Source of the DNA: an uncultured Aquimarina sp.
GTDB taxonomy: Bacteria; Bacteroidota; Bacteroidia; Flavobacteriales; Flavobacteriaceae
Direction of reading: 5' to 3'
DNA: 64,000 nt
Assembly (NCBI GenBank): GCA_947493495.1
Contig: CANLRN010000003.1
Coordinates: 62,001-126,000 of the forward strand
Every line of letters begins with the position of its first letter. Positions within the stretch are counted from its first letter, which is position 1. The translations under genes and the position numbers were made by a program. Of this stretch, positions 56,165 through 64,000 are shown in pieces. A model generated the notes under the pieces. That model had not been told where the DNA came from. It was given only the letters and a program-made list of their open reading frames with translations, and did not search any database.

Positions 56165-56792
56165 ATGATTTTGGCCAGTTACCAGTAGTATTTACCTCTG
56201 TCATAGAACCTACAGATAGATGAGTACCATTAACACCATCTACAGATTGTACTTCTTTCTCTTGGAAGACATAATCTTTATTTTGATCGTGTAATAAAAT
56301 ATCTTTAGAGACTTTAGCTTCAAAAACTGCAATTCTAATACCGTTTTTATCTATAAAGCCTGCATCTAACTCAAATTTGGCATCTTTTCCTTCTAGAGGT
56401 ACATTCATCATTGTTTTATAATTGTCATTATTCTTGAATAAAGAATCTTTTACAGATGCATATCCTAATGTATCCACTACTACTGTATCTCTAGGCTCAT
56501 CGATCTGTAATACTTTATTGAATCGTATGAAACTAGAATCTCTACGTTGAGTAAGTGTAAACTTGGCTGTATCAATAAAGGCAATTAGTTTTTCTGGATT
56601 TTTTTCAAATTTTCCAAGTACAGTTCTATATGCTAATTCTGCATTTCTAATATCTTTAAGTTTTTCAGTTGCTAGTCGATAACGACCTTCTTTAAGTTTA
56701 TCGAATTTTACATTGCCGTATACAGAGTTAAACACCATATAACCCAAGGCTATAATGATTACCCATAGAACTAATTGAATAACGATTTTCAT
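56142..56792 (-). CDS. Conserved membrane-anchored protein, function unknown
   Basis: 216 residues. One N-terminal membrane helix (about 5-22, LVLWVIIIALGYMVFNSVYG) and a long periplasmic or cytoplasmic part: GRYRLATEKLKDIRNAELAY near residue 40, ending in a Thr/Asn-rich tail. I recognise it only as a recurrent neighbour of DUF3822 in flavobacteria. First gene of the run to rsmD. Divergent from the helicase gene. Confidence 0.7.
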   Translation of the reverse strand: MKIVIQLVLWVIIIALGYMVFNSVYGNVKFDKLKEGRYRLATEKLKDIRNAELAYRTVLGKFEKNPEKLIAFIDTAKFTLTQRRDSSFIRFNKVLQIDEPRDTVVVDTLGYASVKDSLFKNNDNYKTMMNVPLEGKDAKFELDAGFIDKNGIRIAVFEAKVSKDILLHDQNKDYVFQEKEVQSVDGVNGTHLSVGSMTEVNTTGNWPKSYDTNAEQ

Positions 56793-56927
56793 TTTATAAT
56801 TTGACTTTTAAAAACATTAGTGTATACGCAAATCTACAATTTTTTTTTAATCGTAAAAGTTTATAGCCAAAAAATCATTACTATCTTTGAATTATTAACA
56901 GATATCATCAATGAATATAGTTGTCTA

Positions 56928-58355
56928 ATGAAGGAATCAGAATTTTATCAATTACTCAAAGATGATTTCCCTTTTGATCCAACAGTAAAACAAGATATTG
57001 TACTCCAAAAATTATCATTTTTTATACTATCAAGTTCTAAAGATGCTATTTTTTTATTAAAAGGATATGCAGGTACAGGAAAAACTACACTAATCGGGAC
57101 ATTGGTAAAAAATTTATGGAAAATAAAATTAAATGCTGTACTACTTGCACCTACTGGTCGTGCTGCTAAGGTGATTAGTAATTATTCTGGTAGACAGGCG
57201 CAAACAATTCACCGTCACATCTATTATCCTAAAAAAAATAGCAAAGGCGGGATGGCTTTTCAGTTAAAACAAAATAGAAGTAGAAATACCATTTTTATTG
57301 TAGATGAAGCCTCTATGATTCCTGATACCCCAAGTGATAATAAATTATTCGAAAACGGATCATTATTAGATGATTTGATGTTATATGTGTATTCTGGATT
57401 TAACTGCAAAATATTGTTTATTGGTGATACTGCTCAATTACCTCCTGTAAAATTAGAAGTAAGTCCTGCTTTAGATTCCAATACCTTATCAATAGGCTTT
57501 CATAAAGAAGTAACCCAAATTGAATTAGATGAAGTCGTAAGACAGGCAGAAGATAGCGGTATATTGATGAATGCTACTGCATTGAGAGAAATACTTACTC
57601 AAGGGTTTTATGATACTTTTAGATTTACTACAAGCGCATTCCCAGATATTGTCCGATTAGTTGATAGTCATGAGATTATGGATGCATTGAATGATTCATA
57701 CGCTAATACTGGTCAAGAAGAATCTGTAATCATTTTAAGATCCAATAAGCGAGCAAATACCTATAATCAACAGATTAGAGCCAGAATTCTTTTTCAAGAA
57801 GAAGAACTTTCTACTGGAGATTATTTAATGGTAGTAAAGAATAATTATTTTTGGTTAGATACTAAAAGTGAAGCAGGTTTTATTGCTAATGGCGATATTA
57901 TCAAAGTATTAGAAATCTATGCAATCAAAGAATTATATGGTTTTCGATTTGCAGAAGTAAAAATCAAAATGGTTGATTATCCAGATCAAAAAGCTTTTGA
58001 AACTGTATTAATATTAGATACACTTACCTCTGAGACTCCATCATTATCATATGAAGAATCTAATAAGCTATATCAAGAAGTATTAAAAGATTATGAAGGT
58101 GAACGCTCTAAGTATAAAAAATTTATGGGAGTAAAAAACAACTCTTATTACAATGGATTACAGGTAAAATTCTCTTATGCTGTTACCTGCCATAAATCTC
58201 AAGGGGGGCAGTGGAATACCGTATATATAGAACAACCATATTTGCCCGATGGAATGAATAAAGAATACCTGCGATGGTTATATACCGCAGTTACTAGAGC
58301 TAGAGAGAAATTGTATTTAATAGGGTTTAAAGATAGTTTTTTTGAAGAAAACTAA
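56928..58355 (+). CDS. RecD-like ATP-dependent helicase/exodeoxyribonuclease
   Basis: 475 residues from ATG 56928; an upstream frame to 56820 adds 36 residues that are not helicase-like. Superfamily 1B helicase: Walker A GYAGTGKTT (K52), motif Ia LLAPTGRAAKVI, Walker B TIFIVDEASMIPD, motif III ILFIGDTAQLPPV, and a C-terminal UvrD-like block with YAVTCHKSQGGQWNTVYIEQ and RWLYTAVTRAREKLYLIG. It lacks the long N-terminus of RecD2, so it is a short stand-alone form (AAA_30 type). Likely role: DNA repair. Confidence 0.88.
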   Translation: MKESEFYQLLKDDFPFDPTVKQDIVLQKLSFFILSSSKDAIFLLKGYAGTGKTTLIGTLVKNLWKIKLNAVLLAPTGRAAKVISNYSGRQAQTIHRHIYYPKKNSKGGMAFQLKQNRSRNTIFIVDEASMIPDTPSDNKLFENGSLLDDLMLYVYSGFNCKILFIGDTAQLPPVKLEVSPALDSNTLSIGFHKEVTQIELDEVVRQAEDSGILMNATALREILTQGFYDTFRFTTSAFPDIVRLVDSHEIMDALNDSYANTGQEESVIILRSNKRANTYNQQIRARILFQEEELSTGDYLMVVKNNYFWLDTKSEAGFIANGDIIKVLEIYAIKELYGFRFAEVKIKMVDYPDQKAFETVLILDTLTSETPSLSYEESNKLYQEVLKDYEGERSKYKKFMGVKNNSYYNGLQVKFSYAVTCHKSQGGQWNTVYIEQPYLPDGMNKEYLRWLYTAVTRAREKLYLIGFKDSFFEEN

Positions 58356-58367
58356 TATCTTTAGAAA

Positions 58368-58931
58368 ATGCAAGAAACGATCATAAGTGTATGTCTAGGG
58401 GTAGGACTAGCCGCATCTGTTGGTTTTAGGGTGTTTTTGCCATTACTAGCCATGAGCTTAGCGGCCCACTATCAGATAATTCCCCTTAATGATCAATGGG
58501 CTTGGATAGGAGGAGCCACATCATTGATAGTGTTATCCGTAGCTACAATCATCGAAATTCTAGCCTACTATATCCCTTGGTTTGATAATTTATTAGATAC
58601 TATTGCTATTCCATTAGCTGCAGTAGCAGGAACAGCAGTTATGGTATCTACAGTTGCTAATTTAAGCCCTATGATTACATGGGCTTTGGCTATTATCGCT
58701 GGTGGAGGAACTGCGGCTACTGTAAAAAGTACCATTGGTGCCTCTAGACTTGCATCTACAACTACCACAGCTGGGATTGCTAATCCCATTATAAGCACAG
58801 CAGAAACAGGAACAGCAACTTTTATGGCCGTACTATCCGTGTTTTTACCACTGCTAGCTATTATTTTTGTGATCTTGTTGTTTTTTGGATTAAGAAAAAT
58901 TTATAAAAAACTATTTACTAAGACTACTTGA
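58368..58931 (+). CDS. DUF4126 membrane protein
   Basis: 187 residues with about five hydrophobic helices. The DUF4126 features GLAASVGFRVFLPLLAMSLA, PWFDNLLDTIAIPLAAVAGT and GGGTAATVKSTIGASRL are clear. Family function unknown. Twelve bases after the helicase gene and 26 bases before the KdsB-KdnB gene, so it may be co-transcribed with either. Confidence 0.85.
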   Translation: MQETIISVCLGVGLAASVGFRVFLPLLAMSLAAHYQIIPLNDQWAWIGGATSLIVLSVATIIEILAYYIPWFDNLLDTIAIPLAAVAGTAVMVSTVANLSPMITWALAIIAGGGTAATVKSTIGASRLASTTTTAGIANPIISTAETGTATFMAVLSVFLPLLAIIFVILLFFGLRKIYKKLFTKTT

Positions 58932-58957
58932 TAACTTCATAGAAAAAACTATTTTTG

Positions 58958-60853
58958 ATGTTGGAAAAGCAATCAATTTTGAACAAAACGAAACTGAAGA
59001 CCATCGCAATGATACCTGCGAGATATAATGCATCCCGATTTCCAGGGAAATTAATGCAAAATCTAGGTGGGAAAAGTGTTATTCTAAGAACTTATGAAGC
59101 TACCATAAACACATCATTATTTAGTGATGTATATGTAGTTACTGATAGTAAAATTATATATGATGAAATAGAATCACACGGAGGCAAAGCTATTATGAGT
59201 CTTAAGGATCATGATTGTGGTAGCGATAGAATAGCAGAAGCAGTAGCCAACATGGACATTGATATTGTAGTGAATGTACAAGGAGATGAACCATTTACTG
59301 AGAGAGAAAGTTTAGAGAAAGTACTTAGTGCATTTTATGGAGATGATGCAGATCGTATAGATCTAGCTAGTTTAATGACACCGATGAAAGACTGGGATGA
59401 TATTGTGAATCCTAATAGTGTAAAAGTAATAGTAGACAAAGATGACTATGCTCTTTATTTTTCGAGAGCTCCTATCCCATACCCACGAGATAAAATAGTA
59501 GATCACACGTATTACAAACATAAAGGAGTCTATGCTTTTAGAAAACAAGCGCTTTTAGATTTTTTTCATTTACCAATGAGAACTATAGAGGCTTCAGAAA
59601 AGATAGAATGTATTCGGTATCTAGAATATGGTAAAAATATTAAGATGATTGCGACAAACCATGAAGGCGTAGAGATTGATACTCCAGAAGATTTAGAAAA
59701 AGCAAATAAAATAATTAATAACGAATCTTTCTTGAATACAGAGCATATAGAAGATTTGCATATAAAAACAACTACCCACAAAAACTTTCCGATGGTACCG
59801 CGTGTAGTTTATGGTAAAGGTAGTTTTGATCAATTAAATGATATTATAGCTCCACAACGTACACAAGGAGCTCCTTTTATTTATCTGATAGATGATGTTT
59901 TTAAAACAAATACAACATTAATAGTTGATAGGATCAAATTATCTAGTAATGATAAAATAATTTATGTTTCTACAAAAGAAGAACCAAAAACCTATCAAGT
60001 TGATCTTTTAGTATCAGATATAAAACAAGAATTCTCTTTATTGCCAAGTGGAATTATTGGTATTGGAGGAGGTACGGTATTAGATCTAGCCAAAGCAGTC
60101 TCAATTATGCTTACCAACCCAGGAAGTGCCACTGATTATCAAGGATGGGATTTGGTAAAAAATAAAGCTATTTATCATGCCGGAATCCCTACTATTTCTG
60201 GGACAGGTGCAGAGGTATCCAGAACAACTGTACTCACGGGTCCTGAACGAAAATTAGGAATCAATTCGGATTTTACTCCTTTTGATCAAGTACTTCTTGA
60301 TCCAGAATTAATTAAGAGTGTTCCAAAAGATCAATGGTTTTATACCGGTATGGATTGTTACATTCATTGTATAGAGTCATTGAATGGGACATACCTAAAT
60401 GCGTTTAGCCAAAGTTATGGCGAAAAAGCTTTTGAACTCTGTAAAGAAGTTTTCCTAGATACTAAATTAGATAGAGAGTCTGCAGATGCTAAATTAATGA
60501 TGGCTTCTTGGCACGGTGGAATGAGTATTGCTTATTCGCAAGTTGGAATTGCTCATGCTATGAGTTATGGATTGGCATATGTTTTAGGTACAAAACATGG
60601 AATCGGGAATTGTATCGTATTTGATAAACTAGAAGCATATTATCCAGATGGAGTAGCTTTGTTTAAGAAAATGAAATCTACGCACGCAATTAATATCCCT
60701 ACAGGTATTTGTGCAGATGTAACAGAAGAACAATTAGACACTATGACATCTGTAGCTTTAGGATTAACACCCCTATGGGAAAATGCATTAGGTAAAGATT
60801 GGAAAAATATCATTACTGCAGATGTACTAAAAGAAATTTACAAGACATTGTAA
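58958..60853 (+). CDS. kdsB-kdnB: Fused Kdo/Kdo8N cytidylyltransferase (KdsB) and Kdo 8-oxidase (KdnB)
   Basis: 631 residues in one uninterrupted frame. Residues about 14-250: KdsB fold, [20 protein letters not shown] (CTP-binding), [21 protein letters not shown] and [12 protein letters not shown]. Residues about 275-631: iron-type alcohol dehydrogenase closest to Shewanella KdnB as I remember it, with NAD motif [29 protein letters not shown], and all four metal ligands D466, H470, H533, H547. In Shewanella, KdnB oxidises Kdo at C8, KdnA aminates it to Kdo8N, and KdsB activates that sugar with CTP for lipid A. Here the first and third steps sit on one chain. A KdnA gene is not in the window. 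Confidence 0.85.
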   Translation: MLEKQSILNKTKLKTIAMIPARYNASRFPGKLMQNLGGKSVILRTYEATINTSLFSDVYVVTDSKIIYDEIESHGGKAIMSLKDHDCGSDRIAEAVANMDIDIVVNVQGDEPFTERESLEKVLSAFYGDDADRIDLASLMTPMKDWDDIVNPNSVKVIVDKDDYALYFSRAPIPYPRDKIVDHTYYKHKGVYAFRKQALLDFFHLPMRTIEASEKIECIRYLEYGKNIKMIATNHEGVEIDTPEDLEKANKIINNESFLNTEHIEDLHIKTTTHKNFPMVPRVVYGKGSFDQLNDIIAPQRTQGAPFIYLIDDVFKTNTTLIVDRIKLSSNDKIIYVSTKEEPKTYQVDLLVSDIKQEFSLLPSGIIGIGGGTVLDLAKAVSIMLTNPGSATDYQGWDLVKNKAIYHAGIPTISGTGAEVSRTTVLTGPERKLGINSDFTPFDQVLLDPELIKSVPKDQWFYTGMDCYIHCIESLNGTYLNAFSQSYGEKAFELCKEVFLDTKLDRESADAKLMMASWHGGMSIAYSQVGIAHAMSYGLAYVLGTKHGIGNCIVFDKLEAYYPDGVALFKKMKSTHAINIPTGICADVTEEQLDTMTSVALGLTPLWENALGKDWKNIITADVLKEIYKTL

Positions 60854-60879
60854 ATTGAGTTCATTACTTTTGAATACTT

Positions 60880-61437
60880 ATGAAAAAAATAGCCTCTTTT
60901 ATTTATTACACTATAATGAAATGGAAAATGATAGGAGATTTTGGAGGAGATACAATAAAGAAATGCGTTATAATAGCTGTTCCACATACCAGCTGGCATG
61001 ATTTTTATATTGGATTATTGATTAGAAAAATATCTGGTGTAAAAATCAGTTTTATGGGGAAACAAGAATTATTCAAGTGGCCTTTTGGATGGTATTTCAG
61101 AAGAGTAGGAGGGATACCATTAGATAGAACTTCTGGGCAAAATAAAGTTGAGGCTATCGCTAAAGAATTTGAGAAACGTGAAGAATTACGACTCACCCTT
61201 GCTCCCGAAGGAACACGAAAAAAAGTTTCTACTTGGAAAACAGGATTTTATTATATCGCTATAGCTGCTAAAGTACCTATTATAATGGTGTCTTTTGATT
61301 TTGGGAAGAAGCAAAATGTAATCTCTTCACCTTTTTATCCAACCGATGATATTGATAATGATTTACAATTTATGTATGATTTCTTTAAAGACGTAAAAGG
61401 AAAAAAACCTGAATATAGTTTTCAACCAAAAAATTAA
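60880..61437 (+). CDS. 1-acylglycerol-3-phosphate acyltransferase-like protein
   Basis: 185 residues, somewhat short for PlsC. The catalytic HX4D motif reads HTSWHD in IAVPHTSWHDFYIG, and the glycerol-phosphate site is LAPEGTRKKV. Between them FFRRVGGIPLDR-like YFRRVGGIPLDRTSG is also conserved. It should acylate a lipid intermediate at the inner membrane. Follows KdsB-KdnB by 26 bases, so it may help build lipid A or phospholipid; overlaps the next gene by 4 bases at the stop codons. Confidence 0.85.
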   Translation: MKKIASFIYYTIMKWKMIGDFGGDTIKKCVIIAVPHTSWHDFYIGLLIRKISGVKISFMGKQELFKWPFGWYFRRVGGIPLDRTSGQNKVEAIAKEFEKREELRLTLAPEGTRKKVSTWKTGFYYIAIAAKVPIIMVSFDFGKKQNVISSPFYPTDDIDNDLQFMYDFFKDVKGKKPEYSFQPKN

Positions 61438-61946
61438 AATTTCTGAGTTTTTTCTTTCTTAATCACCTCTTTCTTAGGTTCTTTCTTTTTTTCTTCTAAT
61501 GCTCCAGCACCAAAAAGTAATTGAGTGCTAGAAAAAGTAGTCCCAAAGGTTTTTGCAGCATAATAAACTTGCGAGATTGCACTCTCTAATTGCTCTGTAG
61601 TAAGCTCCTTTAGTGGATGTACGTATGCCGACCATAATACACCATTAGAAATCGCATATTTTACATCTAGTGCAGAATGAAAATTCGCTGTCATTGAATC
61701 CAACAATAAATCCTTATCGAGATTGTTTGACTCTGTTATCGGTGATATAATTCTCATCCGATTATTTTTAGCATCTGTAACACACATCATAGGGACTTCT
61801 TTATATACGAATTGCCAGTTCCCTTGTACTCCTACAATAGTATCCGAATTCTTAGTGATGATCTCTCCGAGTTTTTCATTGTCCATATATTGGCCTTGAA
61901 CATATGCAGTAAGAAAAAAGAATAGAATAGGAGTCAGATATTTCAT
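61434..61946 (-). CDS. Secreted protein of unknown function
   Basis: 170 residues from ATG 61944-61946, signal peptide ending YVQGQ. Mature region includes EIITKNSDTIVGVQGNWQFV, VPMMCVTDAKNNRMRIISPI and SAISQVYYAAKTFGTTFSST; the tail is Lys/Glu-rich (EEKKKEPKKEV). It resembles type III secretion chaperone-like (YbjN-like) secreted proteins in general shape, but I cannot name a family. Confidence 0.6.
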   Translation of the reverse strand: MKYLTPILFFFLTAYVQGQYMDNEKLGEIITKNSDTIVGVQGNWQFVYKEVPMMCVTDAKNNRMRIISPITESNNLDKDLLLDSMTANFHSALDVKYAISNGVLWSAYVHPLKELTTEQLESAISQVYYAAKTFGTTFSSTQLLFGAGALEEKKKEPKKEVIKKEKTQKF

Positions 61947-62029
61947 ATACACTATTTTTAATTATGTCGAAAAGATACTACAAAAATAACAAATAGACTT
62001 TCAGTTATTAATAGTTAACAAAGAGCGTA

Positions 62030-62090
62030 TCTTGAGTAATGCTTTGAACTACAAATGCTAAATTTTTCGATTGAAAAGCATTACTCAAGA
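62030..62090. repeat. Intergenic 16-bp perfect inverted repeat
   Basis: TCTTGAGTAATGCTTT at 62030-62045 pairs exactly with 62075-62090 across a 29-base AT-rich loop. No T run follows, so it is not an ordinary terminator. It is the first of several hairpins in the gene-free stretch 61947-62682. Confidence 0.6.
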
Positions 62091-62237
62091 GTTTAAACAA
62101 AAAGTGCATTCGGTTATTATTTCGAATCAGATACATCTTCTATATATGTTTTGGTATCAAAGACTAATTTAAAGTACTTAAAAAATAGTAAGTCGAAAAC
62201 ACTTAATTTTTGAAAAAGAAAGAAGTACATTTTTTTC

Positions 62238-62270
62238 AAAGCCTTTTGTTTATTCAAAAGGCTTTTTTTT
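62238..62270. terminator. Rho-independent terminator
   Basis: AAAGCCTTTTG (62238-62248) pairs with CAAAAGGCTTT (62255-62265) and is followed by T; an upstream T run also exists, so it could serve both strands. The gene it ends is not obvious. Confidence 0.75.
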
Positions 62271-62287
62271 AGCTGTATTATTCATTG

Positions 62288-62458
62288 AACCCGCTTTATG
62301 CAATAGAAAATTTATTACATCTTGTAGCTACCGCAAATACTAACGCTGCACTGCGTTTTTTAATTTCACCATAGCCGTGCTATGCAAAAATTAAGAAAAC
62401 ACTAGTATTTCTTGCATCTACAAGCTTCTTGACAACCTTCTATTGCATAAAGCGGGTT
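62288..62458. repeat. 171-bp imperfect palindrome (MITE-like hairpin element)
   Basis: The ends are perfect 21-bp inverted arms (62288-62308 and 62438-62458; core CCCGCTTTATGCAATAG). Inner blocks also pair: CTTGTAG with CTACAAG, AAATACTA with TAGTATTT, TTAATTT with AAATTAA, and a central CATAGC-CGT-GCTATG at 62370-62384. No coding capacity. The whole can fold as one long hairpin. Confidence 0.7.
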
Positions 62459-62479
62459 GAAGTGGTTTAAACCACTTCA
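62458..62479. repeat. 22-bp perfect palindrome
   Basis: Half-site TGAAGTGGTTT followed at once by its complement, directly after the 171-bp palindrome. The same half-site and its complement form the hairpin at 16628-16673. The remaining 62480-62682 shows nothing I can support. Confidence 0.65.
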
Positions 62480-62682
62480 TTAAGAAATCCATGTCTAACT
62501 ATTCAAATTGCTGCATACACTACCGTTTCAATATGTTTTTTGATGTATATTTTTATAATCGGTGGGTAAAAAGAGCTATTTTAAGTAGGTGTTTTTACCT
62601 CAGAAGTGGTATTATTTACATTCTTTACTCTGTTCTCACAATTGACAATTTATACTATAAAAAATATAGATTTTAAAATGAT

Positions 62683-63408
62683 TTAATTCTCAGAAGATGA
62701 TTCTTCCATTGTATGGTAGACGTTCTGTACATCATCGTCTTCTTCAATTTTTTCTAATAACTTTTCTACATCTGCAGCTTGTGCTGCTGTCAATTTTTTG
62801 GTTACCTGTGGTATACGCTCAAAACCAGAAGATAAGATTTCTATTTCTCTGCTCTCTAATTCTTTTTGGATAGTACCAAAACTACCGAATGGCGCATAAA
62901 TTAATATACCATCTTCATCCTGAAACACTTCTTCGGCTCCAAAATCAATAAACTCTAATTCTAGTTCTTCTGGGTCTAATCCTTCGCTATTAATTCTAAA
63001 ATTACAAGTGTGATCGAACATAAATTCTACAGAACCGGATGTTCCTAAATTGCCATCGCACTTATTAAAATAAGATCGAATATTGGCTACCGTTCTGTTA
63101 TTATTATCTGTTGCCGTTTCTACAAGAATAGCAATGCCATGAGGTGCATATCCTTCGAAAAGGACTTCTTTATAGTCACTTTGATCCTTGTCTGAAGCTT
63201 TTTTAATGGCTCGTGCAACATTATCTTTTGGCATATTTACAGACTTTGCATTCTGTATAACTGCTCTAAGACGAGAGTTAGAAGCAGGGTCAGGACCCCC
63301 TTCTTTAACAGCCATTACAATATCTTTGCCTATTCTAGTAAAAGCTTTGGACATTGCTGACCAACGTTTCATTTTACGTGCTTTTCTAAACTCAAAAGCT
63401 CTTCCCAT
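62683..63408 (-). CDS. yebC: YebC/PmpR-type regulator or translation factor
   Basis: 241 residues, normal size. Opening MGRAFEFRKARKMKRWSAMS, AFTRIGKDIVMAVKEGGPDP, NMPKDNVARAIKKA and VLFEGYAPHGIAILVETATD are diagnostic of YebC/TACO1 proteins. In other bacteria they act as transcription regulators and help ribosomes through proline stretches. Acidic C-terminus. The upstream spacer is hairpin-rich. Confidence 0.95.
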   Translation of the reverse strand: MGRAFEFRKARKMKRWSAMSKAFTRIGKDIVMAVKEGGPDPASNSRLRAVIQNAKSVNMPKDNVARAIKKASDKDQSDYKEVLFEGYAPHGIAILVETATDNNNRTVANIRSYFNKCDGNLGTSGSVEFMFDHTCNFRINSEGLDPEELELEFIDFGAEEVFQDEDGILIYAPFGSFGTIQKELESREIEILSSGFERIPQVTKKLTAAQAADVEKLLEKIEEDDDVQNVYHTMEESSSEN

Positions 63409-63490
63409 AATCTAATTTTAAAAAAATACGAATACAAACATAAGTAGAAACCCAATGTTTAGCAAGTGAAGAATGTATTTACATATATTT

Positions 63491-63775
63491 TTATTCCTCT
63501 TCTACAATATCATCAATAGCTTTGGCTAACAGAAAGTCTTTTTCGGTAACTCCACCAGCGTCATGAGTAGATAAGCTTATATTCACTACATTGTATACAT
63601 TAGACCAATCAGGGTGATGATTGAGTGCTTCTGCCTCAAAAGCGATACGAGACATTGCAGAAAAGGCATCTTTAAAATTTTCGAATTCAAAAGAAGTATG
63701 GATGCTATTGTCTTTATATTCCCAGCCTTCGGTAGATGTAAGTCGGTCTGTAATTTCAGTTTCCGTTAGTTTCAT
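63491..63775 (-). CDS. phhB: 4a-hydroxytetrahydrobiopterin dehydratase (PCD/DCoH)
   Basis: 94 residues. Recycles the pterin cofactor after aromatic amino-acid hydroxylation. Active-site segment ALNHHPDWSNVYNVVNISL with the two catalytic His, then STHDAGGVTEKDFLLAKAID. Length and motifs are standard. A hydroxylase partner is not in the window. 82 bases separate it from yebC. Confidence 0.92.
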   Translation of the reverse strand: MKLTETEITDRLTSTEGWEYKDNSIHTSFEFENFKDAFSAMSRIAFEAEALNHHPDWSNVYNVVNISLSTHDAGGVTEKDFLLAKAIDDIVEEE

Positions 63776-63787
63776 AGAGTGAGTATT

Positions 63788-64000
63788 TTATTGTAAGATG
63801 AATTTTTGACTAAAACTTTTGTTAGCATTTGCTACTTTGATAATATACATACCAGGGTTTAATCTCGAAACATCTATACGATCTTGCATATCAATTTCTA
63901 TCAATTTTTTTCCGATGATAGACGTTACTGTAAGTTTATAATCTGTTGTACTTATATTTCCAGGCAGTTTAACCCTGATGATATTTCTAGCTGGGTTAGG
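63788..64000 (-). CDS. C-terminus of a T9SS-sorted secreted protein (partial)
   Basis: About 70 residues visible, 5' part beyond the window edge. The sequence PNPARNIIRVKLPGN, LTVTSIIGKKLIEIDMQD and VSRLNPGMYIIKVANANKSF ending KFILQ is a type A T9SS sorting domain, so the full protein is exported by the Por system. Nothing about its function can be said. Confidence 0.85.
   Translation of the reverse strand, partial: PNPARNIIRVKLPGNISTTDYKLTVTSIIGKKLIEIDMQDRIDVSRLNPGMYIIKVANANKSFSQKFILQ

Noticed and set aside
62491..62676. 61-codon open frame in the hairpin-rich spacer
   Set aside because: Composition (many Tyr, Phe, Arg, Cys) is unlike other proteins here, no promoter is seen and neighbouring DNA is repeat-like.

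Overview
The window is AT-rich and reads as chromosome from a marine-type member of the Flavobacteriaceae (Bacteroidota), plausibly Aquimarina-like; the genus is inference. The grounds are secreted proteins ending in type IX secretion (T9SS) sorting domains, many lipoproteins with a Cys-Ser-Ser-Asp-Asp type start, TonB-dependent receptors with a CarboxypepD_reg domain, promoters of the Bacteroidota form TTG/TTTG-N17-19-TAnnTTTG, a crtI-crtB-crtZ carotenoid cluster and a marine-polysaccharide type GH16 enzyme. I see no rRNA, tRNA, CRISPR array, prophage or intact insertion sequence.

Layout. 1-3.7 kb: end of pyrD, a Spondin_N T9SS protein, a LysE exporter, HMG-CoA lyase and a haem-binding protein. 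3.8-12 kb: an iron-themed block with a DUF4856 lipoprotein, an imelysin, a vitamin-K-carboxylase-like HTTM membrane protein, a TonB receptor, a PAS protein, ferritin and an overlooked 48-residue Cys/Lys-rich protein. 12.2-13.5 kb: an AbiE-type toxin-antitoxin pair behind palindromic operators. 13.7-19.4 kb: small secreted proteins, trmL, a PAP2 phosphatase and guaB. 20-25.3 kb: one 1746-residue secreted multidomain di-haem protein. 25.4-35 kb: OmpH/Skp, three consecutive PpiC/SurA-type chaperones, a MoxR ATPase and aconitase. 35.4-39.3 kb: an alpha/beta hydrolase with a decayed partial copy of itself upstream, a Crp/Fnr regulator, a repeat lipoprotein and a TlpA thioredoxin. 39.3-43.1 kb: crtZ, crtB, crtI and a CarH-type B12 photoreceptor regulator, transcribed as one unit on the minus strand. 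43.6-47.4 kb: GH16 hydrolase, a decayed di-haem oxidoreductase/imelysin locus and a ThuA protein. 47.6-50.8 kb: pfkA, gap and a GlcNAc-kinase-like gene. 51-58.9 kb: TauE and SulP transporters, rsmD with DUF3822, a RecD-like helicase and DUF4126. 58.9-61.4 kb: a fused KdsB-KdnB enzyme and an acyltransferase, both for the outer envelope. 62-64 kb: a hairpin-rich spacer, yebC, a pterin dehydratase and the tail of a T9SS protein.

Best leads for something new: (1) an HTTM protein that keeps both catalytic residues of vitamin K gamma-carboxylase inside an imelysin/TonB-receptor iron operon; (2) a single-chain KdsB-KdnB fusion that points to 8-amino-Kdo lipopolysaccharide; (3) a roughly 135-bp structured element in front of both ferritin and the giant di-haem gene; (4) a near-identical 27-bp box at the iron operon promoter and at the Cys-rich mini-gene promoter; (5) long palindromic intergenic elements near 16.6 and 62.3 kb. 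No database search was possible; family names rest on motif recognition.
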